This document shows positions 11,105 to 21,944 of a stretch of 64,000 nt of DNA, one piece after another. Each line of letters opens with the position of its first letter. Position 1 is the first letter of the stretch. Position numbers and translations under genes: made by a program. Source of the stretch: Cynocephalus volans (taxonomy: Eukaryota > Chordata > Mammalia > Dermoptera > Cynocephalidae); assembly GCF_027409185.1 (NCBI RefSeq), contig NC_084474.1, forward strand, positions 95,599,861-95,663,860, given 5' to 3'. The notes beneath the pieces are model-generated. The model was not told the origin of the DNA. It made no database searches and saw nothing but the letters and a program-made list of their open reading frames with translations.

Positions 11105-12135
11105 CATCTCCACCGGCTGCCGTCTGTCTTCTGCTGCCCCCTCTCTCTCTCCTGGTCGACTTTCTTCTCGTTCCCACTGGACACCCCAGCTTTGACTGGC
11201 TCCTCTTCCTTCTCCACGTCCTCTCTGCCTCTGGCCCGCTTCACGCCACGCTGATGGCTCTCTTCCCTGGATGTGTGCTGGGTCCCCGCTGGCGCCTGGC
11301 CCTGCACCTGCCACTCCGCGGCCCCCTCGCTGAGCTCACTCCCACGCTGCGCCTCTCTCTCTCTGCTCCGCTCGTCCTTCTGGTCCTGACCTTCTAATTT
11401 TCGTTCCTTTGATTTTCCAGCCCCTTCCTCTGCGGCTCTGAGTACCCTCCTTTTCTTTCCTCTTCTGGAAACCACGCTGCCCGGACCAGACCCCTGGTCA
11501 TACTGGGTCTCCTTGCTCACCCTCGCGCCACCTGCTAATCTTTCGTCGTCGTCTGTCTTCATTTTCACGGCCCACACATCTGTCCCTTCCTTGTCATCGT
11601 GTTGAAGCTGTTTCCTTTCCAGCAGCTCTTCACACTTCCTGGCATCTCTGGGCTTCGTCTTTCTCACTGGGCCTTGCTCAGAGCCGTCCCCTGGCATGGC
11701 TTCTCTGCCATCCTGCGTTCCTTTCTCATGGTGACACTGCCCCTCCTTTCTAGCACGTTCCTCCCCGGGTCCCCTCTCCTTCGACTCCTGCTCCCTGCAG
11801 CTGAGGTCCTCCTGCGTGCTCCTACTGTCCCCGTGGCCCACCTCTGGCCTCGCGGCTTTTGTGTGTATCCCGACAGGTTTCTCCGGAAGCCTTCTCTCTT
11901 CAAGGTTTTCTCCTTTACTTTTTTCCTGCTTGCATTTGCTCTTCTCACGGCTCCCACCCTGGCCATTGAGCTCACGGCCGTCCCCTCCAGGGGCTGCCTT
12001 CCTGCCGGGCGCTGCCTGCAGGACTGTCTCCTTCGCTCTCTTCTCCTGGGTCTTGGAGGGCTGGCCGGAGACGCCGTCAGGTCCGCTGAGGGCCATCTTC
12101 AGCTCATCTGCAGGACCTCCACATGGCCTCGCGAC
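11105..12135 (-). CDS. TOP1MT: Upstream TOP1MT exon U4, large charged exon
   Basis: The 1031-base exon has 343 stop-free codons, from VARPCGGPADELK after the acceptor CTGTCTGGACAAG to DGSRWRW at the donor ATG|GTAGGT. Composition is dominated by E, K, R, G, Q and D, with candidate basic NLSs (RRGKKRR, VKRARGR) and no hydrophobic core, so it is probably disordered. It is far longer than the corresponding TOP1 exons. The frame stops one codon past the donor, which argues for splicing into the phase-compatible exon at 3948. The opposite strand has shorter open frames that I treat as shadows. Confidence 0.72.
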
Positions 12136-15100
12136 CTTGTCCAGACAGAGAGAACACACCATAAGTGGGGTCACACATAAGCCATGGGCAGTGCCCACCC
12201 CAGGGACCTGAAAACAGGAGAGAAGCTCCACACAACAGATGCGCCGCAGAGGGGCACACAAGCTGTGGTCACGTGGGTCTGATAAGTGGCCCCTACCAAG
12301 CTTCCGAAAGCAGCTTCTTGGCCTTGGCTCCTGTGGAGCAATAACAAGGGACTGAGCTTGGGGCTATTCCCAGGTCGGGGGCAGGTGCAGGCCACATTGG
12401 TCCACGCAGTGGCACCCACCATACCCGGGCACAGACAGGAACGACTGGGGAGAGAGTGCCATCCCAATGCCACCTCCAGTCCAGGTGCTACCAACTTAAT
12501 TCACAATAAAATCCTACTAGAAAATCAAACATTAAGTTGATGCATTGTCTTCTTATATTTGCAAGAAAAAGCGTCTGCCCAGCATGAGTCCCCATGAAGT
12601 GGCTCATCAGAACCGAGCTTACCACGTACTCCGGTCTGCGGTGCTCACCTGGCCTTTCTTCTTGGACGGCTTCCCGTGGTTATCAGTCTTCACTGGCTTG
12701 GGAATCTGTGCAGATCTAGAACACAAATTTATACAAATATCCAAATCTGCTGCTCGTTTAGAGAGCCTACCATTTTAAAAACAGGAGAAAAGATTCAAAA
12801 TAATTTCACAGAAACCTCTCATCTTCTTAATGGCCTTTATCCTCCTTTCTAAAAAATATGCTTGGTAAATACGATGGCAAATCTCCCAGCAGGGATGTGA
12901 CTGAGCCTCAGCAAGCTGGTGAGGTGTCCACCAAGTCCAGAAGCCAGGACATGTCTCTCACACGCCTCCCACCCCACAGAAGCCTCCTGGGCCACAGGCA
13001 GAGAGGACAGCAAAGGGCAGCCCCTTGTCACTCACCAGGGCCATCTCTGTCCCCTGTCAACACTATGACAGCTTGGAAATCATCAGTTTAGAAGAACAGT
13101 CCTTCAAAAGTAACTTTTAAAGAAGTAGTAAATCTGAAAGAATATATTCAGAAGCAAACCCCACACTAAATAGAGAGAGGGACATAATCGGCCTAGACAG
13201 GAATGGCACAGGGCACCACCCGGGCTTGCTGGGGCCCAGCAGCTGGGGCAGGCCCTGCCAGGGGAAACCCCACGCAGGGCGGTCTGAGGATGAAGGCCAT
13301 GTGGAAGGGAGCAGAGAGGAGCCCCCGGCCAGCAGCCAGCCAGAGAACAGCGCTCAATCCCACAGGGGCAGGGACTGTTGACAATGCCAAGAGCCTGGTG
13401 CCTCGACATACACTGTCCCCACCAACACCCCTGGATTCCGGCCTGTAATGCCTTGAGCTGAGAATCCTGCCATGTGACCCTCAGACCTGTGCACTAGCGC
13501 TTAGGGCTGTTTCAGCCGCCAGCACGGAACACACAGAACACTGGTGACTCTGTTCCACCACTTGTGCAATGTGATACCCTGCCGTTACTGAAGTCGCCAC
13601 CAAAGAAAGCCTTTGCCAGATGTGTTCTGTGGACTGTGGACTTCCAGCCTCTGAAACTTTGTTTTCCAGTCAGCCTAGAGTTGCAAACTTGCCATGAGAC
13701 AAGTACTATCCAGACCCTGAGAAACCAAAACGACATCAATAAAGACCCTAAGCTAACGTCAAGATGGAAACAGAGAACAGATGGAACCAGACCTTGCACC
13801 CGGCTCCTTGCAGGAACCCCCCACAGCTCACATCCTCCTCCCTTCTGCTTTTCACTTCCTAGGCTCCATTCCTTCAATCTCTTATTTAAAACCTCTCAGT
13901 AAATCCGAGGTTTGGAGATGGCTCTAGTCCAGCCGTTCTCAGGTTTACCAGAGAGGTGGGTTAGCCCAACATCTCTCCACAGGTCACAGTATTCCTGAAT
14001 AAACGTGCACGCGTACGCACACGCACACACACACACACACAAAAAAAACACTGGTGAACTGGGCCAGACGGTGGAGTCCTGGGCTGCAGACCACCAAGGA
14101 ATTCTCCAGGATGCAGAATCTCAGTGCCCGGCCTCACCCACAGCTACCCAGCTGAAATCATCAGGTGGGGCCCAGGAACCTCTGCTGTTTGACATTTGAT
14201 TAGGGAAAACTTCAGACACATACAAAAGCAGAGAGGACAGTGTAATGAACTCCCATAAACCTGTGACTCCAATTTGAAAATTATCTGCTCATGATCAACC
14301 TCTTCTCACACAGCCCCACAGGAAGCCCCTGTATTTTAAGCAACTTACAGGTAACACTCAACAGCTAAGAATTGAAGGGAACTTCCTCACCCTGATAAAA
14401 GACATCTACAAAAACCCCATGGTTAGCTCAAACCAACTGATTCTAACTTAAAATCTATTTGCCATGAACTGACACAAATCCTGCCATCGAGCCATGGATT
14501 CATTTACAGCACTGCACTTTTCAAAAGCAAAACCTAACACGGTTTTTCGCATCAGGTTTTCTTCCTTGTTCTGCTGGACAAAGGGAGCTCTTTACACTAA
14601 CATCTGATACAAGAAAACAGAGCCGAGAGGTAAAGAAAGGTCAGCAACACTTGCATGCCTGATGCCTTTTCCGCTGCTTTTGGTTCTACTCTTTGAAAAA
14701 AACGTGATTATATTGACTGTTAAGAAGTTCACCGTTATTTTTGACAAGGTCATTTATTTAAAACAAAAACAAAAAGCGCCCAAGGCACGTGAGAGAGCCG
14801 CCAGTCCCCTCAGGCCATTAGTGTCACAGCTGGGCTCTGTGCACACAGGAGAGCTGGGTTTCCTCACACTCAGACAGGAGCTCACATTACCCACCCGTCC
14901 CACAGTCCTATGCAGTCTTCTGCTCAAGTGAAAGCAAAGACTGGAATAAACACAGGAGTGCAGGTCCAAATGCCACCACAAAGGCCAGACTGTAGGGACA
15001 AAAGGTGCTCCTGCTCCCAGCCCCTCGCTCCGACTCCCCCTCACCATCCACACCTCACCTCACCTCACTCTGCAAAGGAAAGGGGTAGAAAGAACAAACC

Positions 15101-16191
15101 GCACCTGTTAACAGGATCATCCTGTCCTGGATTTTCTCTCGAAACAGAGAATTTATTTTCTTCTTTCAAGCTCTGCTACAAGTCACAAGATAACAGAGAG
15201 TTACACTGAAAGCATTTCCATGTCACATAAACAGTCAGAAGTTCTGTCAAAACAGTAAGGCCACCACCAACATGTCCTGTCCATGGCCACTAGGAAGACC
15301 AAACATGATGCTTAGGACACGAGGAGACATGAGGCTGGCCTCAGCCAGTGGCTGCTCACGATACTAAAACTCAGCTCACAGCAGCCTCATCAAAGGATTC
15401 CAAGTGGCAAAAGACAGCCCTCCTGGACAGAGCAGGACTGCGGGATCCCCTCCCCAAACCCAGCTCCTTTCAAATTCCAGGCACAACAGGGCAGCAGCAG
15501 GCGGGAGGGAGAGGAGATCCTTCTGAAATCTGAAATAAAGGCACTGCACATGAATGCAAAGTACACATTTCTCAGCTTATCAAAATAAAATGCTAAAAAA
15601 GGTTTTTCATACTCATCAAAAAGGTTCATGAGTAAAAAAAGTGAAGAACACAACATATGGAAGACTGTGAGTTTAAGAATGAAACAGACGGTAAACAGAA
15701 GCTTCAGACCTGTTCTTCCCCACATCTTCCCCGATTCTCTTGGTTTGGCTCCTTCACTTTCTGCTTCTTTGGGTTTTCCAGCTTCGTCCTCTCAGTATTC
15801 TTTCTCTTCCTTTAATCAAAGAAACATGTCAATGGGACTCCAAAGGGAAAAATTGCAAAGCTAACGTCAAGATGATGTGTTTGACAGGAAGAAACGTGCA
15901 CTGCCCAGGAAGGTGACAACATCCCTTCCCTCCCTCTCCTCCCCTGATACCAGACTCCCAGCCCAGAGGCTCCGTGCCACGTCTGTGTTCTCTGCTGGTG
16001 TAGTGATGAGGTCAAATTAGACCAGATTGTTGCAAAAGCTGAGTCCGCAGGCAAAGCACCCCCAGTAACAAAAACCATAATTCACAAACAAGCAAAGACC
16101 ACTTCCTCCCAAAAGTATTCTGTTACCTCACAAGGGCAGCCTTATCCTTCACTGAGAACTGCTTGAAATCATGCCCCTGAGCATCTCCCAT
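11105..16191 (-). CDS. TOP1MT: Candidate alternative charged N-terminus of TOP1MT (four upstream exons)
   Basis: Four minus-strand exons (coding from 16191 to 16127; 15710-15809; 12649-12705; 11105-12135) splice in frame into a 417-residue Lys/Glu/Arg/Gly/Gln-rich polypeptide. The last ends in TG after two bases of a codon. Joining it to TOP1MT exon 2 gives [15 protein letters not shown], matching the KWKWWEEER block of nuclear TOP1 just before its core. VKRAR followed by an acidic stretch near the end recalls the LKRPRDEDD nuclear-localisation region of TOP1, and the 12.7 kb exon (VKTDNHGKPSKKKGQ) recalls its VPEPDNKKKKPKKEEEQ. I infer an upstream-promoter isoform with a nuclear-type N-terminal domain. 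Known family fact: nuclear TOP1 has a disordered, charged ~200-residue N-terminus carrying NLSs. Uncertain points: the 15710 donor is weak (GTCTGA), further small exons could be missed, and the start at 16191 is not the only option because the frame stays open to the acceptor. Confidence 0.7.
12136..12648. other. Intron between U3 and U4
   Basis: A 513-base interval on the minus strand; no further exon is recognised. An alternative acceptor TTTTCAG near 12210 would extend U4 but breaks no frame rule I can settle. Confidence 0.5.
12649..12705 (-). CDS. TOP1MT: Upstream TOP1MT exon U3
   Basis: The 57-base exon encodes IPKPVKTDNHGKPSKKKGQ and ends with a near-consensus donor, CAG|GTGAGC. The acceptor is read as CTGCACAG; a second AG ten bases upstream (TTCTAG) would start the exon at 12715 and change the phase. 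Only the chosen frame is open. The spacing of Pro, Asp-Asn and Lys clusters resembles the VPEPDNKKKK block of nuclear TOP1. Confidence 0.6.
12706..15709. other. Intron between U2 and U3
   Basis: It contains a partial MaLR-like LTR end (about 13590-13700), a CA repeat (14019-14042) and an L1 ORF2 scrap (about 14350-14425). No further charged exon is recognised, though a small one could be missed. Confidence 0.5.
15710..15809 (-). CDS. TOP1MT: Upstream TOP1MT exon U2
   Basis: The acceptor TTTCTTTGATTAAAG is good. The donor CAG|GTCTGA has a strong exonic side but a poor intronic side. One base completes Arg from U1, then KRKNTERTKLENPKKQKVKE and a short tail to GEEQ follow, ending in phase 0. 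Basic Lys/Arg clusters fit a nuclear-localisation role. The frame hits a stop right after the donor, so splicing is required. Confidence 0.55.
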
Positions 16192-16225
16192 TGCCTCTTC
16201 TTTATCTGTGACCGGGTATCCCCAG
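16127..16225 (-). CDS. TOP1MT: Upstream TOP1MT exon U1 (probable start codon exon)
   Basis: The acceptor GTTTTCTCACAG precedes 16225 and the donor is TGAG|GTAACA. An ATG at 16191 with G at -3 and G at +4 opens MGDAQGHDFKQFSVKDKAAL, reminiscent in position and character of the MSGDHLHNDSQ start of nuclear TOP1. It ends in phase 2. Before the ATG the frame is open for 11 codons to the acceptor, so translation could begin in an earlier exon. Confidence 0.6.
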
Positions 16226-17149
16226 CTGTGAGAAAACATACAGGCCACGATGCATTAGGGAGGCCCTCAGGGGGAGCAGCAGGGCAGTTCTAAAGGAGGT
16301 GAGCCTGGACCCATGTGGCAGGGAAGGACATTCTATGGCCTGTCCTGCCTGTGGCTGACAGACTGAGTCTACATTGGAAACACAGCAACAACTAATATCA
16401 ACCCACATCCAAGAGACCAGCAAAGGCACTCTGTTCATGAAGTCTCCACTGTTTCTGACAATCAATAGATATTTGTTCTTAATTCCGTCACCACATAATT
16501 AGCATTTCTAGGAAGAGTTTCAGTTAACCGGCTCTGAGCATTTTCCAGAGTTTTCATGTCATTATGTTCACATTTTTAAACATTACAACTAATCATTCTG
16601 AATGCAGACAGACTCCACTGAAAATAGCCTGTGTGCTGGTTTTAGCTGAATACTTATGGCTTTAAGAGAAAAATAGCTGTAAACTGGAGGTGTTACAAGG
16701 TGGCTGCTAGCAATGAAAGAGGAGGGAGGCAGATCAGAAGGTCACAACGAAGAGGGCACAGGACGACACCAGCTCCACGATGCACACAACCAGTCCCTAC
16801 GGTTAGCAGAGATGGAGGTTTCAAGTCCAGGCAGGAAGCCCCGAGCGCAGGAGGAAAGGCCCAGGGGCAAGTGCGCCCAGAGCGTCCCCTGCGGCAGGAC
16901 GGAGCAGGATTTCCAGCTGCGGGGGCTGTTCCAGGTCCCACTCCAGGACAGCCGGAGTGTCGCTGCTGGTCAGGAGGCCCCGCAGGCCGTGAAGGTCGTG
17001 GGGGGAGGGGAACACCCCGGGAAGGGGGTACTGTGGGGAGAGGAACATGGAGGAAACGGGGCTACCCAGGGGAGGGCGACAACACGGGAGGGACGAGCCG
17101 GTGAGTCGGGAGCAACACCAGGGGACGGTCGTCACCTAGAGCGTAACCA
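16226..17149. other. Intron upstream of U1
   Basis: AT-rich then GC-rich sequence leading into the CpG island. No exon or repeat family is recognised. Confidence 0.45.
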
Positions 17150-17660
17150 GGGTCGCAAAGGGGAAGAGAATCACCAAGGGCACGCCCGCGCCCCTCCCGC
17201 AGCGCGCTCAGGCCGGGTCCCACCTCCTCTGCAGCTCCTCCAGGGCCCTCCAGACCGCGCAAAGCCACAGCACCAACGCCCAGCCGGCTACCTGCCACTT
17301 CCGACGGCGTCAGTGCCCGCAGGAGCCGGGACACTCCGGCCGCGCGCGTGCGCAACCGCCGCTGCCACGTGCCGCGCCTCGACGCCGCCGCCGGAAGTGG
17401 GCGGGCCCCACGTGCGCGGGGCGGGACGAGCATGCGCAGGGGCGGGGCGCACAGCGCAGGGGCGGGGCCGCGCGGCCGCTCCGTCCGACGTAGCCCCGGG
17501 CGCGGGCCGGGCGGGCTTCGCTCCCAAGACTGAACGGCTGGTGTTGGGGAAGGTGCGCGGGCGCGGGTCACCTGGCCGGCGGGCGGAGGACCTGCCGAGA
17601 GGGAGCGGAGAGGACGCGGCCCGGCGAGGGCGGAGCGAGGGAGCGGACGCGGCTGGCCTT
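17150..17660 (-). promoter_or_regulatory. CpG island, candidate upstream TOP1MT promoter and non-coding exon
   Basis: A strongly CpG-rich block with several GGGCGGGG boxes and a GCATGCGCA (NRF1-like) site near 17430. A plausible minus-strand donor, GGCAG|GTAGCC, lies at 17286-17292, suitable for a 5' untranslated exon feeding exon U1 at 16225. It lies about 9 kb from the RHPN1 start, close to the spacing I recall between the upstream TOP1MT start and RHPN1 in human. A poly-G run sits at 17698. A plus-strand transcript cannot be excluded. Confidence 0.65.
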
Positions 17661-18977
17661 GCGTAGAAGCAGAACCTTCGTGCTTCTGTTTTATTTGGGG
17701 GGGGGGGCCAGGAAGCAAGGGAGGGGGAAGCCAGTTTCGGGCATGGGGAAGAGCAGGTTGGTGCTGGCACCTGGGCTCGACCCCCTCGGGGACAGCACAG
17801 AACACACTTCCGCAGTGAGTGCTCTGGTCTCCATCCACCACCTCTTGCGGGTCGTTAGCCACCACCACCCTCACCTCCAGCAGGCCCCGGGCACAGCCCA
17901 GCACCCCTCGGCACTGAGCGAAGCCCTCAGGCGGAAGTCGCAGGTTCCCGCGGCAGGCGTTGGAGCGCACGGAGAGCATCAGCCCACAGAGTGCGCGTGC
18001 GCCCGTGCTGGGCTTGGGCAGGGCCCGGCAGCTGTGCACGTGATGGTGCAGGCACTCAGGAGTATCGTCACGACATGCTCCCATTTGCGTTTGAGAGGGG
18101 TGACCTGGCATCAGTGGGCAGGAAGGCCTGCGAGAAGCCTTGCTCTGTCGGGGGGACGACAGCAGGAGCCCAAACCACGGGCCAACAGAGGATGTGGGAG
18201 GTGCATGACAATTAGCATGGTGTGGAAGTAAGAACAAGGGAAGTCGAGGGTGGTGTCCAGGGTTCCAGTTTGCGTGACTGGGTGGGTGGCGATGTCTTCT
18301 GACCCTAAAACACATACTCAGGAAAACAGAGGCTGTTACAAACACGTTCTCTTAGTTTACAATTGGCTTTTTTATAAGTTTTAGTGCCTTTGTTTGAGGT
18401 TATTGAAAATGTCATTTTCCTGCCTTCTTAACAAATGGACGTTAGGCAAATAGCTGTTTTCCTGTTTTGTTGAATAATGGCCATACAAAGCTGCCTGTCA
18501 TGTAGAAAGCCTCACCCCGCCAGCCTCCTACTCTGCAGAGCATTTGCATAAAGATGGCACCTAATCTACAATTGTGCCTGTATTAGTTAGAGCCATGCGG
18601 AGGCTGAACTCATTTTATTCAGAATGCCACAGGAACAATAGCCAAAAAAGGATACCATGAAGGCAACATATATCATATGCTTCTTAAAAAACCCATTGTC
18701 AGCATCAGTGACAACAGCATTACCGCTCAGTCACTGAGATTAAAAATTAGTCAAACGTGGAAAATAGAAACAGGTTTTCAGGGAATGGAGGCTTTGGTTC
18801 CACTGAATAATGCCCCCTCTTTTGCTTGGTAAATAAATGGTAATATTTCCTGGTGATACATATTTTCGAGGGTAGCTATGTCTAGGTGGTCTCAAGTTTG
18901 GGGTAAAATCCTTGTTAGTTGACTGCCTGGATGGGTGTCAAAAAATATTTTATAAATTGTATCCAAAAATGTGTGGC
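17661..18977. other. Intergenic, no gene recognised
   Basis: Between the upstream TOP1MT island and the first large SINE: GC-rich at the left, AT-rich and old-looking at the right. I see no supported feature. Confidence 0.5.
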
Positions 18978-19144
18978 AAGGGCCGGCCCATGGCTCACTC
19001 AGGAGAGTGTGGTGCTGATAACACCAAGGCCGCAGGGTCGGATCCCTATATAGGGATGGCCGGTTAGTTCACTTGGGAGAGCGTGGTGCTGACAACACCA
19101 AGTCAAGGGTTAAGATCCCCTTACCAGTCATCTTTAAAAAAAAA
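18978..19144 (+). mobile_element. tRNA-Ile-derived dimeric SINE (CYN-like)
   Basis: Two tRNA-like units in tandem: GGCCGGCCCATGGCTCACTC with arm GTGGTGCTGATAACACCAAG, then GGCCGGTTAGTTCACTTGGG with arm GTGGTGCTGACAACACCAAG, and an A tail. Target duplications AAAAATGTGTGGC lie at 18965-18977 and 19145-19157. Confidence 0.9.
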
Positions 19145-21748
19145 AAAAATGTGTGGCCACAAGGTATTCAGTAGTGACACCAGAGTCACCTCTATCTGTT
19201 ACTGGATCTTTCGAGATAGGTCACAAATGAATAAGAGTCCTTGCAATTAAGAATTTTTTTTCTGATCCTCCACATGTCCCAGATGAAGATCTGGAGGTCT
19301 GGAAAGGCTTGCTGACTTGCCCAAGATCTGATGGCCATGCAGGTGTGAGATTGGAGTCAAGACTCCTAGCAGCATCCTGATCCTTCCAGTCACACCAGCC
19401 TGTCTCCTGAACTGGATCAACCTCAGGGAGTGCCACCGGTCAACCAGAAATGCAACTGGGAGGATGTGGTCTCGACAGAGAAATCTGGAAAAAGCAGCTG
19501 AGTCCAGAAAGTTCCTGCCTGACCTGTCTCGATCCACTTTGGTAACTGCCACTTCCCCAATGGGTGCTGAAGAATCTGGGTTAGGGGTCTTTGGGTACAA
19601 CCCTAAATGTAGGATGACTTGTTGCAGAGTGGTGGCACTTACTTCAACTTAGCTGACATTGCTGATGCTGTTTATTTACGTTTGCATTTTTTCAAAATGA
19701 GAAGCAGAGGAGGTAGGCTTTGGAGGCACAGGATTGTCTAAAGCCAAAGAATTTAATTAGCCATTTATTTGTCCACTGTTGTGGCATATTAAGAGTTCGG
19801 AGCTTTGGTATGCACCTGTATTTGGAGGGTACACAAAATAACAAAAATTGAAGAATAAGTAACTGTAAAGCATGAAGAGAATGTGACGTACTGCTGTGTG
19901 CACAGTGCTTGTCTGTGATGAATGGAGTGACAGGTAGCACCGGATGGCAAGGAGGCCTTAATCAATGGTGGTAATAGCTGCCGATGCATCATCTGTGCAG
20001 GTGTCACCGAGGGATGCTAGAGCAGAATCAACAGAACGTGAAAAATGAATTGTTTGTAAATACAATCAACAATTTTGTGTTCATAAGAAAGCCATTCATC
20101 ACTTGAAAACCACCTTTAGTAAAAGATGCATCTGGCTTTCTGGTAAGATGGAGCAATCAATCCCACCCAAGACATGGGGCCAGCTCTGGGCTGTCAAAAG
20201 CTCCAGAGAACAGACACACATATTCTTATTCAAAGACAAGTTGAGAGTCATTAAAAAAAAAAGCCACTGAGAGCTTTAGCTTGCAGTGGGTACAATATAA
20301 GAAACCATGGGGGAACTCCTCAAAGCCCCCTTCTTAGGGGTGTCCTGCCCAGGTTTCTGGCAGCAGGGGCTCTTGGCCAAGGAATGCCCACCACACTTGA
20401 ACTTTCCCAGGCCACAGGTGTTCACATCCCTCCTGGACTCTCAGATGCTGAATGTGCCCTGAGGGAGGGAGGGAGGGAGCAGTTTGGCTCAGAGCAAGGA
20501 AGGTGGCTTGCCTGCTGGCTTCTGGGGAACAGCACTTTTCTGGGAAATAAAGGGAAAAGAATATGGGGAGGGGAGACAAATGATTGTCCTTGTAAATTTG
20601 GTAGAGTGACCTGGCATGGGCATTTTTCTGGTCGCCAGTTTCATTCTTAGAAAAGCGTCTTGGCAAGCATGCCCAGGGGCTGGCACAGTGCATTGGGTGT
20701 TATCAGTTGGCATTTACTGGACATAGATCCCAGCAGGCAGCTTGAAGACTGCACATTTCACTCCACTGAGGCTGCCCCTCAGCTTTCTGTGGTCCATCCT
20801 AGTGCCAAAGGATCACCATGGGTGGCCCCCAGGGAGACTGGACAGGGAGCAGTCAGACTGAGAACATGTTTGAAGGTTTGCCGGTGCACTGTGGGAGAAA
20901 GAGGTATAAAGGATCAACCCACAGTTTTGGCCTTCGCAACTCGGAGAAGGGTGGCATATCACCACCTGGGGAAGATTCAGGGAGGAACACACTTGGGGCA
21001 GACGGAGAACGGAGTTTTGGAATGTGGAGCCAGAGCTGTCTGTCAGACAGCTCAGGGGAGACATCCAGTTGGAGCTCTGGCCAGGCTGGAGGCAAAGATC
21101 CACATTTTGGACGTCTTCACTGTTCAGCCACTGGGGGCAGAGTGCCAGGACAGTTCACGAAAGTGGTCTGGAAAAAGAGGGGCAGCCTGGAGCAGCAGGG
21201 ACAGGGACAGGTAGTACCAGAAGCCCAAGGAGGCTAAGTTTCTTCCCAACTCAGAAATCTGTGTGTCATCAAGAGCCTACCAGGCTTGCACCTGCAAAGT
21301 ACTGATCTGTATAAAAGTACAAGACAGCCCATCAGGACTTACCATCTCCCATCTGCAAAAAGCCTGGTGCCTACCAACGTCCCTCTCCAGCTACTGTCCC
21401 ATTTCTCTGCCTTTTCACACCAAAATTCCCCTTCACCTCCTTGCCTCCCATTCTCTCATTTTTCCCTCTAATATTTTTGAAATTCAAAAGCACAGTAACA
21501 CTTTCTTGTTCTGATGAGTTCAGTAATACAGATATAAAGAAAAAGTCAGTTTCGATCCCTGTACTGGCCAGCCACCAAAAAAAAGAAGTCAGTAATCCCC
21601 CAACCCAGGGGCTGAGGAAGCCGGGGGAAACAGGGACGCTGCGGCGAACTCGGTCTGTGCTTCTGTAAATGTACACAGTCGTGCATCTGGAGTGTTTTTC
21701 CTTGTCTTTCCTTTTTTAAATATCAACATGTAATTTCTTCCATTCATA
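19145..21748. other. Intergenic, unassigned, with overlapping open frames at 20.6-21.3 kb
   Basis: No known gene is recognised. Two overlapping plus-strand frames (20660-21214, 184 codons; 20818-21237, 139 codons) show no domain I know. A tRNA-SINE tail fragment lies at about 21544-21590. Confidence 0.4.
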
Positions 21749-21830
21749 CAAGAGTACTTTAAAAAGTTCATGGAAAGATTCGTATTATCTTTTCATTCTA
21801 TTTTTCCATGAACTTTTTGAAGTATCCTTG
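21749..21830. mobile_element. 82-base mariner-derived MITE
   Basis: Nearly all inverted repeat: CAAGAGTACTTTAAAAAGTT on the left and CAAGGATACTTCAAAAAGTT on the right strand, both continuing CATGGAAA. These ends match the termini of the 1.3 kb mariner at 8613-9923, so it is an internally deleted derivative. Confidence 0.8.
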
Positions 21831-21944
21831 TTTGTTATTCTGCAGTTTTATTCACTTACTATGACATGGGTTTCATTTTAGATCATTACACATAGCTCTA
21901 GTTTTCAAAAAAGTGTCACATCCCACAGCATGGAAATGCCAGTA

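Noticed and set aside
11599..12180. A plus-strand open frame of 193 codons opposite exon U4
   Set aside because: It is the mirror of the charged minus-strand frame (Leu/Phe/Ser-rich complement of Glu/Lys codons), a common shadow.
16713..17666. A 317-codon plus-strand open frame
   Set aside because: Stop-free because of high GC; Gly/Arg/Ala-rich, no homology recognised.
17062..18345. A 427-codon minus-strand open frame
   Set aside because: It spans the CpG island and its low-complexity shore, with Pro/Arg/Ala-rich composition and no domain. Any real transcript here is more likely the untranslated first exon of upstream TOP1MT.
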